Below, piece after piece: positions 18,084-27,037 of a stretch of DNA of 64,000 bases. Every line of letters begins with the position of its first letter. Within the stretch, counting starts at the first letter, position 1. Source of the stretch: Bog-105 sp965277435. GTDB taxonomy: Bacteria; Acidobacteriota; Terriglobia; Bryobacterales; Bryobacteraceae. The notes below the pieces were generated by a model. The model worked only from the letters and a program-made list of their open reading frames with translations. It was not told the origin of the DNA and ran no database searches. The DNA lies in the NCBI GenBank assembly GCA_965277435.1, contig OZ255821.1:4092001-4156000 (forward strand). The letters run 5' to 3'. Both the position numbers and the translations under genes were made by a program.

Positions 18084-19754
18084 ATGTGGCGCGCGGCTCT
18101 AAACGCCTGCGTGGTGGTGCTGGCGGCGGGAGCGCTGGCCATGCCGCCGTTCGTGGCGAATTTTTCTGATGTGGCCGTTTCGGTGGGATTGACCGAGACG
18201 AACACGTACGGCGGACTCGCGCGCAAGGATTTCATTCTCGAGACCACCGGGAACGGCGCGGCGATTTTCGATTACGACGGCGATGGCCGGAATGACATTT
18301 TCATCGCGAATGGCACGCGGCTGGGCGCTGCCGGCGGTGGCAAGAGTACTCCGCAGCTATATCACAACGAGGGTAGCGGCCGCTTCAAGAACGTCGGGCT
18401 GAAAGCCGGGTTCACGCGTGAAGGCTGGGCGCAGGGGACGTGCGTCGGCGATTATGACAACGATGGGCGGCCGGATCTGCTGGTCACTTATTACGGGCAT
18501 AACGTGCTGTATCGCAACCGCGGCGACGGCACATTCGAGGATGTGACGGAGAAGGCGAAGCTGCCGGTGACGGGGAACCGCTACGGGTCGGGATGCGCGT
18601 TTACCGATTATGACCGTGACGGGTATCTGGATTTCTTCGTGTCGAATTATGTGGATCTGGATTTAGAGAAGACGCCGCGGCCGGGTAAGGGCGATTTCTG
18701 CGTGTGGAAGGAAATACCTGTGATGTGCGGGCCGCGCGGGCTGCCGCTGGGACGCAACGTGCTGTATCACAACAATCGTGATGGAACCTTTACCGATGTT
18801 TCGGAACCGGCGGGCATTCTGAAGCCGGGAGGGCGCTATTCGCTGGGTGTGGTGGCGGCGGATTTCGATAATGACGGATGGCCGGACTTGTATGTGGCTT
18901 GCGACATGACGCGCAGTTTGCTGTTTCATAACCTGCATAACGGCACGTTTGAAGAGCGAGGCGCGGAGGCGGGCGTGGCGCTGAACTTCGATGGCGAACT
19001 GCAGGCGGGAATGGGCGTTGCGGTGGCGGATTATGACGGAGACGGGCTGCTCGATATTGCGAAGACGAATTTTTCGGGGGATTTGACGTCGCTTTATCAC
19101 AACGATGACGGGAAGTTTTTTACCGATGTTTCGCGCGAGGCCGGGCTAGCCAGTAGGCAACTGCTTGGTTGGGGCGTGGCGTTTGTGGATGTGAACGACG
19201 ATGGACTACGCGACCTGGTGATTGCGAACGGGCATGTGTACCCGGAGGTGGAGGGCAAGCAGCTGGGCGATACCTATTTGCAGCCGACGGTTTTGTTTGC
19301 CAATCAGGGCGGCGGGAAGTTTAAAGATGTAGGGGCGGAGAGCGGTCCGGCGTTTGCGACGCCGCGGTCGGCGCGCGGGCTAGCGGTGGGCGATTTGGAC
19401 GGTGACGGGCGGCCGGAGATTGTGCTGGTCAACATGAATGCGCGGCCGAGTTTGCTGAAGAACAGCGGCCCGCAAGGGCATTATCTGAATGTGCTTTTGA
19501 CGGGCACCAAGTCGAATCGGAGCGCGATTGGGGCGCGGGTGACGATGACGGCGGGTGGCCGGAAGCAGATCGACGAAGTGATGAGCGGCGGGAGTTACTA
19601 CTCGCAGAATTCGCTGACGCTGCATTTCGGATTGGGTGAGGCGGCTGAGGTGAGCAAGGTGGAAGTGCGTTGGCCTAGCGGGCTAGGAGAGACGATGGGT
19701 CCGGTAGCTGCGGACCAGACTTTGAAGATAACTGAGGGTACGGCCAAGCAGTGA
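18084..19754 (+). CDS. CRTAC1-type FG-GAP/VCBS beta-propeller protein with ASPIC/UnbV domain
   Basis: 556 residues with an N-terminal signal peptide (MWRAALNACVVVLAAGALAMPP). The body is a chain of FG-GAP/VCBS repeats, each with a calcium-binding DxDxDG loop (DYDGDGRNDIF, DYDNDGRPDLL, DYDRDGYLDFF, DFDNDGWPDLY, DYDGDGLLDIA, DLDGDGRPEIV). The last 80 residues are an ASPIC/UnbV domain (GTKSNRSAIGARVTM, SGGSYYSQNSLTLHFGLG, VEVRWPSG). The protein is predicted to be periplasmic or extracellular. It is the first gene of a seven-gene run whose members overlap or nearly touch; its stop overlaps the GTG of the next gene. The family is greatly expanded in Acidobacteria and its role is unknown; adhesion or polysaccharide binding are guesses. 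Confidence 0.9.
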   Translation: MWRAALNACVVVLAAGALAMPPFVANFSDVAVSVGLTETNTYGGLARKDFILETTGNGAAIFDYDGDGRNDIFIANGTRLGAAGGGKSTPQLYHNEGSGRFKNVGLKAGFTREGWAQGTCVGDYDNDGRPDLLVTYYGHNVLYRNRGDGTFEDVTEKAKLPVTGNRYGSGCAFTDYDRDGYLDFFVSNYVDLDLEKTPRPGKGDFCVWKEIPVMCGPRGLPLGRNVLYHNNRDGTFTDVSEPAGILKPGGRYSLGVVAADFDNDGWPDLYVACDMTRSLLFHNLHNGTFEERGAEAGVALNFDGELQAGMGVAVADYDGDGLLDIAKTNFSGDLTSLYHNDDGKFFTDVSREAGLASRQLLGWGVAFVDVNDDGLRDLVIANGHVYPEVEGKQLGDTYLQPTVLFANQGGGKFKDVGAESGPAFATPRSARGLAVGDLDGDGRPEIVLVNMNARPSLLKNSGPQGHYLNVLLTGTKSNRSAIGARVTMTAGGRKQIDEVMSGGSYYSQNSLTLHFGLGEAAEVSKVEVRWPSGLGETMGPVAADQTLKITEGTAKQ

Positions 19755-22700
19755 CACGGCGGGACTGGCTGGGGGCAGCGGCGGTGGTGTTTACGGCGGT
19801 GCCGGGCGCGGAGTGGTTGGAGGCTTCTGAGGAGACGACGCAGCTTGCGCCGTATCTGGCGTTGCAGAAGTTTATTGCGCCGGGCTTCGATGAGTTTCCG
19901 CAGGAGAAGATCGCGATGGAGGTGCGCGCGGCTTTGCGCCTCGCGATGGAGACGGGCGAGTTGCCGGTGGCGGCTGGATGTACAGGGTTCTCGCCGCATC
20001 CGGTGCGGTACGAGGCGCGGGCCGCGGACTTACATGTTGCGGTTTACAATCCGGCGGATCGGGACATCAGCGCGGGATGGAAGGCTTGGCGTCAGTCGTT
20101 GGGGACGATCCGGCGTTTCGAGGTCTATCCGTTGCCTGACGGCGTGGTCCGGTACGAAGTCGCGAGCGCATCGGCGTATCGTGTGGGCCGGTGGAAGATG
20201 CGTTGGCTTGACGGCAAGCTGGTTGAGTTCAAGCCTGTTTCGGAGGAAGTGGCGAGCGCACGCGAGCCATTCTTCCGCGATGTGACGGCGACGGTGTTTG
20301 CTTCGACGACATCGTTCCAAGAGCAGTTGTTGCGCGGCGTCCCGTACTGGCGCGCTCGGCTCGATCCGGCAACTGGCATAGATATCTATGGAAGCAACGG
20401 AATTGCCGTGGGCGATATCGACGGCGATGGTGTGGACGAAGTGTATGTGTGCCAGCCGGGCGGCTTGCCGAATCGCTTGTACAAATTCGGGCCGCAGGGC
20501 GAGCTTTCCGATATTACAGAGAGTTGGAAAGTCGGGTTGCTGGATGATACATCGGCCGCGCTCTTTCTCGACCTGCGAAATACCGGCCGGCAAGATTTAG
20601 TAGTTTTGCGGAGCGGCGGTCCGGTGCTGCTCTTAAATGAGGGAACGAATTTTGCTTTGAAGCCGGATGCGTTTCGATTTGCGCAGCAGCCGAAGGGCGG
20701 ATTCACCGGGATGGCGGCGGCGGATTTCGATCGCGACGGGCGGCTCGATCTGTATCTCTGCTGTTACGTGTATTTTCAAAGCGAAGCACAGTACACGTAT
20801 GCTGCTCCGTACCATGACGCGCAGAACGGGCCGCCGAATTTCCTGTTTCGCAACCGCTTGAAGAGCGATGGCACCGGCAGTTTCGAAGACTGTACGGCCG
20901 AGACGGGGATGAACGAGAACAATAACCGGTTCAGCTTTGCTCCGGCGTGGTGCGATTTCAACGACGATGGCTGGCCGGACTTGTACGTGGCGAACGATTT
21001 CGGCCGGAAGAACTTCTACGTGAACAGCGGCGGCAAGTTTCGCGACCGGGCCAAGGAGTTGGGCGTAGAAGATATCGGGCCGGGGATGAGCGCCAGCTGG
21101 TTCGATTACGACGGCGATGGCCGCGCGGACTTGTATGTGGCGAACATGTGGTCGGATGCGGGGCAGCGTGTAGCGCAGGAGGCGAAGCTGGTTCCGGTGG
21201 ACGCGTACCGGCGGCACACGCGCGGCAATTCGTTGTACCGGAATCGCGGGGATGGCCGGTTTGACGATACGACGGTGGAGGAAGAGGCTGGGTTTGGGCG
21301 ATGGGCCTGGGCGTCGGGCGGGCATGACTTTGATAACGACGGACAGGCGGAGATTTTCGTCACATGCGGGATGCTGACGAACACCTCGCAAGCGGACCTG
21401 ATGAGTTTTTTCTGGCGGCAGGTGGTGGCGAAATCGCCTGGAGATGCTCGGCCTTCGCAGGCTTATCAGAATGGTTGGAATGCGATCAACCAGTTCGTGC
21501 GGGAAGACTACAGTTGGAGCGGGCACGAGCCAAACGTGCTGCATGTGCGGCGCGGGAACCGGTACTTCGACTTTTCGGGTGTGAGCGGACTCGATGTGGC
21601 GGAGGATGGGCGGGCGTTTGCGGTGACGGATTTCGATGGCGACGGGCGTCCGGATTTGCTGCTTAAGAGCAGGCTGGGTCCGCAAGTGCGTGTGTTCCAG
21701 AACAACTGCGCGGGGAGGCATCAGGCGATTGCGTTGCAGCTGGAGGGGACGGCTTCGAACCGGGATGCGATCGGAGCGCGCGTGCGGATGGATGGGCAGA
21801 CGAAATGGCTGGACGCGGGATCGGGATTTTTGTCGCAGCACAGCAAGCGGATGATTTTCGGTTTGGGCGAAGCGCGGGCTGTGAAGAAGGTGGAAATTAC
21901 CTGGCCATCTGGGACGTCACAGACTTTCACTAACTGGCAGGCGGGACGGACTTATTTTGTGAAAGAGGGCAGCGCGGAGTGCCGGCATGAGGGGTTTCGG
22001 CCGAGGCATGAGTTGGCGTCGCGCCCTGCGACGGGTGAGAACGGGCTGAGTTTACAAGATACCTGGCTGGCGGAGCCGCTACCGTTGCCGGAGAAACATA
22101 AGGGTCCGGGATTGCTGGTGTTGTTGGATGGGCAGAAGAGTCCATCGCTTGCGAGCATGGATGCGAAGGTAATCGATTTCGCGAAGGAACTGGCGGTGCG
22201 GCGCGAACAGTACGCAATTTTCCGGCGATACCTGTTTGACTGGCGAACGGATTTGCGAACGCCGCTGGCATTTTTGCTGAATGAAGACGGGCAGGCGGTG
22301 AAGGTGTACGGCGGTGTGCCTGCGGCTGCGCAACTCCAAGCGGATTTAGCGCGTTCGAGTGAACAAGCGCGGCTGGCGCTGCCGTTTCCGGGTGAGTATG
22401 TGGCGCGGCCGACGCGCGATTTCTTCAAGTTTGGCGCGGCATTTTTGTGGGCTGGATTTCCGGTGCAGGCGCTCCCTTATTTAGAAGAAGTAGTGCGGCG
22501 CACGCCGACCAATGCGCGGGTGCTGGTGTTAGTGGGGCAAATTCGTCTCGATCAACAGCAGTTCGCGGGGGCAGAGGAAAGTTTTCGGAGTGCGCTGGCG
22601 GTGGATGGTGGATCGGCCGAGGCCTTGTATGGATTGGGCTTGTGCCTGGCGAAGCAGGAGCACACGGACGAAGCGCGCGAACGTTTCAAACAGGCTATTG

Positions 22701-22963
22701 CGGCGCGCCCGGATTATGGGGACGCGGTCAACGATCTCGGTGCGCTGTACATGCAACAGGGAAAGGTGGAGGACGCAATTGCAGCTTTCCAGTATGGCGT
22801 TCGGGTTGCGCCGGATCAGGATATACTTTACCTAAATCTGGGGCGCGCTTACACGGGATTAGGGCGTATGGAGCAGGCGCGGCAGGTGATGCAGCAGCTG
22901 CTTGATCGCAAGCCGAATGATGCGGTGGCGCTGCATGCGTTACAGGAATTGAATGGGCGTTAA
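19751..22963 (+). CDS. Large FG-GAP/UnbV protein with Cys-less thioredoxin-like and TPR domains
   Basis: 1070 residues, GTG start overlapping the upstream stop (GTGA). The N-terminus has a twin-arginine-like motif (MTRRDWLGAAAVVF). Residues of about 30-200 form an unassigned domain, then come FG-GAP repeats (VGDIDGDGVDEVY, DFDRDGRLDLY, DFNDDGWPDLY, DYDGDGRADLY, DFDGDGRPDLL) and an ASPIC/UnbV domain at about 660-735. Residues 760-870 resemble a TlpA-type thioredoxin fold (GLLVLLD, PLAFLLNEDGQAVKVYGG) but lack the CxxC. The C-terminus (about 895-1065) is TPR repeats (AEALYGLGLCLAKQ, GDAVNDLGALYMQQGK, ILYLNLGRAYTGLGR). The combination suggests an exported scaffold that contacts several partners. 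Confidence 0.88.
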   Translation: MTRRDWLGAAAVVFTAVPGAEWLEASEETTQLAPYLALQKFIAPGFDEFPQEKIAMEVRAALRLAMETGELPVAAGCTGFSPHPVRYEARAADLHVAVYNPADRDISAGWKAWRQSLGTIRRFEVYPLPDGVVRYEVASASAYRVGRWKMRWLDGKLVEFKPVSEEVASAREPFFRDVTATVFASTTSFQEQLLRGVPYWRARLDPATGIDIYGSNGIAVGDIDGDGVDEVYVCQPGGLPNRLYKFGPQGELSDITESWKVGLLDDTSAALFLDLRNTGRQDLVVLRSGGPVLLLNEGTNFALKPDAFRFAQQPKGGFTGMAAADFDRDGRLDLYLCCYVYFQSEAQYTYAAPYHDAQNGPPNFLFRNRLKSDGTGSFEDCTAETGMNENNNRFSFAPAWCDFNDDGWPDLYVANDFGRKNFYVNSGGKFRDRAKELGVEDIGPGMSASWFDYDGDGRADLYVANMWSDAGQRVAQEAKLVPVDAYRRHTRGNSLYRNRGDGRFDDTTVEEEAGFGRWAWASGGHDFDNDGQAEIFVTCGMLTNTSQADLMSFFWRQVVAKSPGDARPSQAYQNGWNAINQFVREDYSWSGHEPNVLHVRRGNRYFDFSGVSGLDVAEDGRAFAVTDFDGDGRPDLLLKSRLGPQVRVFQNNCAGRHQAIALQLEGTASNRDAIGARVRMDGQTKWLDAGSGFLSQHSKRMIFGLGEARAVKKVEITWPSGTSQTFTNWQAGRTYFVKEGSAECRHEGFRPRHELASRPATGENGLSLQDTWLAEPLPLPEKHKGPGLLVLLDGQKSPSLASMDAKVIDFAKELAVRREQYAIFRRYLFDWRTDLRTPLAFLLNEDGQAVKVYGGVPAAAQLQADLARSSEQARLALPFPGEYVARPTRDFFKFGAAFLWAGFPVQALPYLEEVVRRTPTNARVLVLVGQIRLDQQQFAGAEESFRSALAVDGGSAEALYGLGLCLAKQEHTDEARERFKQAIAARPDYGDAVNDLGALYMQQGKVEDAIAAFQYGVRVAPDQDILYLNLGRAYTGLGRMEQARQVMQQLLDRKPNDAVALHALQELNGR

Positions 22964-23180
22964 ATTGATCGCATTGATGTTGCTTTTGTCGGCGGAGGCG
23001 GGATTCGAGGACATGGCCGGGCGGGTGGTGCATGTAGCGGAGAGTCCGGATGAGCGGGTGGGACCTGGGCCGGTGGTTGCGCCGGGAGCGCCGCCGCTGT
23101 TGAGTTTCCGTGCGTATGAAGGAAAGCTGCATCAGCAGGTGGGGAGTTCGGATTTGATGCTGGATGATGCGGGGCATTAG
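22953..23180 (+). CDS. Small secreted protein, hypothetical
   Basis: 75 residues. The ATG lies inside the end of the preceding gene (11-base overlap), in keeping with the overlapping style of this operon. The N-terminus is a short signal-like peptide (MGVKLIALMLLLSAEA). The rest is proline- and glycine-rich with no recognised domain. The ORF stops ten bases before the palindromic repeat at 23191, so an older, longer gene could have been cut by that insertion. It could also be a chance ORF; coding is supported mainly by position and the signal peptide. Confidence 0.45.
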   Translation: MGVKLIALMLLLSAEAGFEDMAGRVVHVAESPDERVGPGPVVAPGAPPLLSFRAYEGKLHQQVGSSDLMLDDAGH

Positions 23181-23190
23181 AGAGAAGTTT

Positions 23191-23271
23191 TGCCGCGGAT
23201 GAACGCCGATGAACGCGGATTAAAACCATTTTGCCTATCTGCCTTGATCCGCGTTTATCAGCGGCTAATAT
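23191..23271. repeat. Imperfect palindromic dispersed-repeat unit (REP/MITE-like)
   Basis: The left arm GCCGCGGATGAACGCCGATG and following bases (from 23192) pair with the right arm ending CAGCGGCTAA near 23268: over 29 aligned positions 23 match when one arm is reverse-complemented, with a short AT-rich centre. The repeated GATGAACGC words are typical of a palindromic intergenic element seen in many Acidobacteria, Planctomycetes and other genomes. No transposase is encoded here, so it would be a non-autonomous or REP-type element. It occupies the junction of two operon genes and runs into the coding sequence of the downstream TPR gene. Confidence 0.72.
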
Positions 23272-24239
23272 ATGTTTGTCTTTGCGGTGCACTGTTAGCT
23301 GCTGGCGATACGGCGGCGGGTATTCAGGCTTTTAAGGACGGCCGATATTCGGTGGCTTTACGCGAGTTGAAGGATGCTAAGGATGAGAATGGACGGTCCT
23401 TTTATGCACTGGCCCAGGCGGCTTCGGGTGATTGCAAAAGCGCGCTGCCGGTGCTCATTCGGGCTCAGGGTCGCTTGACGGGGATTGCGGCGGTGAAGTG
23501 TTACAACGCGTCGGGTGATGACGCCGATGCGTACCGGTTGCTTGACAGTCTGTTACGCCAGTTTCCCGGTGACGCGGATGTGATTTACACGGCGGCCAAG
23601 TTGCATATGAAGGGATTTAACGATGCGACTTTGCAGATGTTTCAGCGCGCGCCGGCTTCGTACCGGGTGCACGAGTTGTCGGCGGAGATTTTCGAAGTGC
23701 AGAACCGCTATCAGGAGGCAGCGGCGGAATATCAGAAAGCAATCGATTTGAATCCGCAGGCGGCGGATCTGCATTACCGGCTGGGCCGGGCAGTGCTGCT
23801 GCAAGGGCATGATCCGCAGTCGCTCGATCGGGCGGCGACACAGTTTCGGGCGGAATTGAAGTTGAGTCCGGAAGACAGCGCTTGCGAATTTCAGCTGGGT
23901 CAGCTTGCGGTGGTGAAGGGCAACAGCGCAGAGGCGGAGGCGAGCTTTAAACGTGCTCTGCAGCTGACACCTTCGTTTGGACAGGCTTCGATTGCGCTCG
24001 CGAAATTGTATGTGCGCCAGAAGCGGTACGACGATGCGATCGGATTGTTGAAAGGCGTGGTGCAATCGCAGCCGCAGAATGAGACGGCGCATTATACGTT
24101 GATGACGGCGTACCGGGATGCGGGGCAGATGGACAACGCGAAGGCTGAAAAAGCGATCTTGGACAAACTGCAGAGGCCGCCCGAAGGCGAGTTCTCGGAC
24201 TTCCTGAAGAAGCTGGGCGAGAAGCCTCCGGCGCAGTGA
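23199..24239 (+). CDS. TPR-repeat protein, exported; N-terminus derived from a repeat element
   Basis: 346 residues from ATG 23199; a TTG at 23190 would add three. The first 24 or so residues (MNADERGLKPFCLSALIRVYQR) are a translation of the palindromic repeat. They run in frame into a hydrophobic segment (LIYVCLCGALLAAGD) that looks like an original signal peptide whose own start codon is no longer visible. From residue 40 on the protein is TPR repeats (AGIQAFKDGRYSVALREL, AAAEYQKAIDLNPQAADLHYRLGRA, CEFQLGQLAVVKGNSAEAEASFKRALQL, ASIALAKLYVRQKRYDDAIGLLK). Its stop overlaps the GTG of the next gene. Likely role: periplasmic scaffold for the neighbouring FG-GAP proteins. Whether the longer N-terminus still exports is unclear. 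Confidence 0.82.
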   Translation: MNADERGLKPFCLSALIRVYQRLIYVCLCGALLAAGDTAAGIQAFKDGRYSVALRELKDAKDENGRSFYALAQAASGDCKSALPVLIRAQGRLTGIAAVKCYNASGDDADAYRLLDSLLRQFPGDADVIYTAAKLHMKGFNDATLQMFQRAPASYRVHELSAEIFEVQNRYQEAAAEYQKAIDLNPQAADLHYRLGRAVLLQGHDPQSLDRAATQFRAELKLSPEDSACEFQLGQLAVVKGNSAEAEASFKRALQLTPSFGQASIALAKLYVRQKRYDDAIGLLKGVVQSQPQNETAHYTLMTAYRDAGQMDNAKAEKAILDKLQRPPEGEFSDFLKKLGEKPPAQ

Positions 24240-25861
24240 AGGCGCTTGGCATTTTATTAATGCTGGCGGCAGTAGGAAGCCAGCCGTATCGAGTTGATTT
24301 CGAAAATATTGCGAAGCAGGCGGGCTTGACCGATGTGTTTCCGAACGGCGGCACGGTTTCGAAACAGACGATTGTCGAAACAACGGGCAGCGGGATTGCG
24401 TTCATCGACTACGATAACGACGGCCTGCTCGATTTGTTCGTTTTGTCGGGGGAAGGCGGCACCAATCGCATGTATCACAACGAGGGGCATGACCAATTTC
24501 GTGATGTGACAGAGCGGCTTGGCCTGCACTCGTCAGGTTGGGCGCAGGGCGTGTGCGCGGGTGATTACGACAACGACGGTTTTACCGATTTGTTCGTGAC
24601 GTATTGGGGCGCAAACAGGCTGTATCGCAATCGCGGCGGGGCGGCGTTCGAGGATGTAACAGCGGCGGCGCATTTGCGGCAGGATCGGGTGCGCTACAAC
24701 ACCGGCTGTGCATTTGTGGATGTGGACGGAGACGGGCGGTTGGATTTATTCGTGGTGAATTACCTGAAGTTTGATCCGGCGACGACTCCGAAACCAGGGG
24801 CGAATCCGTATTGTTTTTATCGGGGCATTGCTGTGGCGTGCGGCCCGCGCGGCTTACCGTTCGATCGCAACATTTTGTACCGGAATGAGGGCAACGGAAC
24901 TTTTGCCGATGTGTCGGAAGCATCGGGCGTGGCGGCTCCAGTGGGCCATTACGGGCTGAGTGTGCTGACGGGCGACTTCAATGAAGATGGGCTGACGGAT
25001 ATATATGTGGCGTGTGATCAGACACCGTCGCTCCTCTATGTGAATCAGGGAAACGGCAAGTTCACCGAAGAGGCTTTGCTGCGCGGCGTGGCATTTGATG
25101 CAGACGGGAAATCGATGTCGGGCATGGGTGTGGACGCGGCGGATTTTACGGGCGACGGGCATGTCGGGATTTTTCGCACGAACTTTTCGGATGAGTTCGA
25201 AACGCTGTATCGCAACCGGGGCAAGGGTAATTTTGACGATGTGACGCTGGATGCGGGCTTAGGCAAGAACACGCGGTTCGTGGGCTGGGGCGCCGGCTTT
25301 TTCGATTTTGATAACGATGGCTGGAAGGATTTATTTCTGGTGAACGGGCATGCCTTTCCGGAGGTGGACCGGCTGGGGATCGATATTCATTATCGGGACC
25401 GGGCGATCTTGTATCGGAACCGGCAGCAGGGTAGTTTTCAGGACATCTCGGAGCAGGCAGGCGCCGGCGTGATGGAAAAGCATTCGTCGCGCGGCGCCGC
25501 GTTCGGGGATATTGATAACGATGGCGTCATCGAGATTGCGATCAACAATCAGGACGAGACGCCGTCGCTTTTGAAACAGAGAATGTGGCCGCCGGGGCAC
25601 TGGGTTCTGCTGCAATTGACGGGCAGCAAATCGAACCGGAGTGCGATCGGGGCGCGGGTGAACTTAACGGCGGCGGGGCATACGCAGTATGGGGAAGTGC
25701 GCAGCGGCGGCAGTTATTTGTCGCAGAACGATTTGCGCTTGCACTTCGGGTTAGGCGAGGCGGCGCGGATCGAGCGGTTGGAGATTGCGTGGCCAAGCGG
25801 GCGGTCGCAGGTGCTGCGGGATCAGGCGGCGGATCGCATTCTGCAAATTCGAGAACCGTGA
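24236..25861 (+). CDS. CRTAC1-type FG-GAP/VCBS protein with ASPIC/UnbV domain (second copy)
   Basis: 541 residues, GTG start overlapping the stop of the TPR gene (GTGA). A short signal peptide (MKALGILLMLAAVGSQ) precedes FG-GAP repeats with calcium loops (DYDNDGLLDLF, DYDNDGFTDLF, DVDGDGRLDLF, DFNEDGLTDIY, DFDNDGWKDLF) and a C-terminal ASPIC/UnbV domain (GSKSNRSAIGARVNL, SGGSYLSQNDLRLHFGLGEA). It is a close paralogue of the protein at 18084-19754 in length and order of motifs, including the CYFRG/CGPRGLP region (residues around 190-200), so the two probably arose by duplication. Predicted to be outside the cytoplasm. Function unknown. Confidence 0.9.
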   Translation: MKALGILLMLAAVGSQPYRVDFENIAKQAGLTDVFPNGGTVSKQTIVETTGSGIAFIDYDNDGLLDLFVLSGEGGTNRMYHNEGHDQFRDVTERLGLHSSGWAQGVCAGDYDNDGFTDLFVTYWGANRLYRNRGGAAFEDVTAAAHLRQDRVRYNTGCAFVDVDGDGRLDLFVVNYLKFDPATTPKPGANPYCFYRGIAVACGPRGLPFDRNILYRNEGNGTFADVSEASGVAAPVGHYGLSVLTGDFNEDGLTDIYVACDQTPSLLYVNQGNGKFTEEALLRGVAFDADGKSMSGMGVDAADFTGDGHVGIFRTNFSDEFETLYRNRGKGNFDDVTLDAGLGKNTRFVGWGAGFFDFDNDGWKDLFLVNGHAFPEVDRLGIDIHYRDRAILYRNRQQGSFQDISEQAGAGVMEKHSSRGAAFGDIDNDGVIEIAINNQDETPSLLKQRMWPPGHWVLLQLTGSKSNRSAIGARVNLTAAGHTQYGEVRSGGSYLSQNDLRLHFGLGEAARIERLEIAWPSGRSQVLRDQAADRILQIREP

Positions 25862-25879
25862 AAGAATGGGACGCAGTTG

Positions 25880-27037
25880 ATGATCCGGGATTTCCAAACT
25901 ACTTCGCGGCAGGTCTCTACCAGCCGGCGCGAGTTCTTGCGCGCGGTGACGGGCGCGACCGCCGGGACAGCGCTGTTCGGCTTTGCGCCAAAACTTAGCT
26001 GGGGATTGCCACGCAGCAAGAAAGCGGTCGTGGTGACGTTCGGCGGCGGCGCGCGCGACGAAGAAACGTTTATGCCGGAAGGACAGGAGAACATTCCGCA
26101 TCTGCTGCATGAATTGATTCCGCAATCGACTATTTTTACGCAGGTACTGAATCGCGGGATTCTGGGGCATTACGTTGCCACGGCGAGTCTCGCGACGGGC
26201 GTCTATGAGACATTCAACAATTTCGCTGCAGTTGCGCCGGAGAATCCGACTGTTTTCGAGTATTTCCGGAAGGAATTGAAGCGGCCTCCGACGGATGCCT
26301 GGGTAGTTGCGCCGAGCAATGGTTTCAATCGCATTGGCGAGAGCGATCACCGGCAGTACGGGCAGGGTTTAGGCGCGGGTGTGATTCTGCCGAAGCGGCT
26401 GCTGGCGTCGGCGTTGAGTCCATCGGCGAAGAGCGATCTGTTCGATCATCTGTTGCGGGACAACTACGAGACCCCGATGTACGCCCCGGAGTTGAAGGGC
26501 AGTGAGATCGAGCTGCATCAGATGGCGGAGATGCTGAAGGTTTCGGTGGCGGATTTTGCGGGTCATGCGAGCAGTTTGTCGAGTCCGGATGAGCTGTCAG
26601 TCTATATCGCGAAGCAATTGATGCGGCAACTTGCGCCGAGTCTGCTGTGGATTACGCTGCACGATATAGATATTGCGCATTCTGGCGCCTATTCGCTTTA
26701 CATCGATGCGATCCAGCGCTCGGATCGACTGTGCGCAGAGATCTGGAAAGCGATCGAGAGCGAGCCGGAGTACGCGGGGAAGACAACGATGTTTATCCTG
26801 CCGGATTTCGGGCGCGATTCCGACTTTGAAGCGGGCGGTAATGGCTTCCAGCATCATCGGACGGGCGATCAACTGTCGCGAACGACATGGATGATGGCGA
26901 TGGGGCCTGGCATCCGGCAGAATCGCGTAGTGGATACGCCGATAGAATCGATAGACCTGGTGCCAACGCTTGGTTCGGTGCTGGGCTTTTCGCCGGAGTT
27001 TGCGCGCGGCAAGGCGTTAGGTGATGTGTTGCGATGA
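25880..27037 (+). CDS. Tat-exported alkaline phosphatase/sulfatase-fold protein
   Basis: 385 residues from ATG 25880 (TTG 25877 adds one Met-equivalent). A clear twin-arginine signal (TSRREFLRAVTGATAGTALFGF) opens the protein. The rest has the look of the alkaline phosphatase/sulfatase superfamily: KKAVVVTFGGGARDEETFM near the start, LWITLHDIDIAHSGAYSLYIDAIQRSD in the middle, and FILPDFGRDSD plus GFQHHRTGDQL and SIDLVPTLGSVLGF toward the end, where metal ligands are expected. The usual catalytic Ser/Thr/Cys context is not obvious, so enzymatic activity is unproven. The stop overlaps the ATG of the next gene (ATGA). It resembles DUF1501/DUF1552-type proteins in fold and export route. Confidence 0.75.
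   Translation: MIRDFQTTSRQVSTSRREFLRAVTGATAGTALFGFAPKLSWGLPRSKKAVVVTFGGGARDEETFMPEGQENIPHLLHELIPQSTIFTQVLNRGILGHYVATASLATGVYETFNNFAAVAPENPTVFEYFRKELKRPPTDAWVVAPSNGFNRIGESDHRQYGQGLGAGVILPKRLLASALSPSAKSDLFDHLLRDNYETPMYAPELKGSEIELHQMAEMLKVSVADFAGHASSLSSPDELSVYIAKQLMRQLAPSLLWITLHDIDIAHSGAYSLYIDAIQRSDRLCAEIWKAIESEPEYAGKTTMFILPDFGRDSDFEAGGNGFQHHRTGDQLSRTTWMMAMGPGIRQNRVVDTPIESIDLVPTLGSVLGFSPEFARGKALGDVLR

Noticed and set aside
20633..21841. Open frame of 402 codons on the minus strand
   Set aside because: It lies wholly antisense to the FG-GAP/UnbV gene, and its Arg/Pro/His/Ile-rich product is the mirror of DxDGDG repeats in a GC-rich gene.
23553..24383. Open frame of 276 codons on the minus strand
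   Set aside because: It is antisense to the TPR gene and the next gene, with biased composition and no domain.
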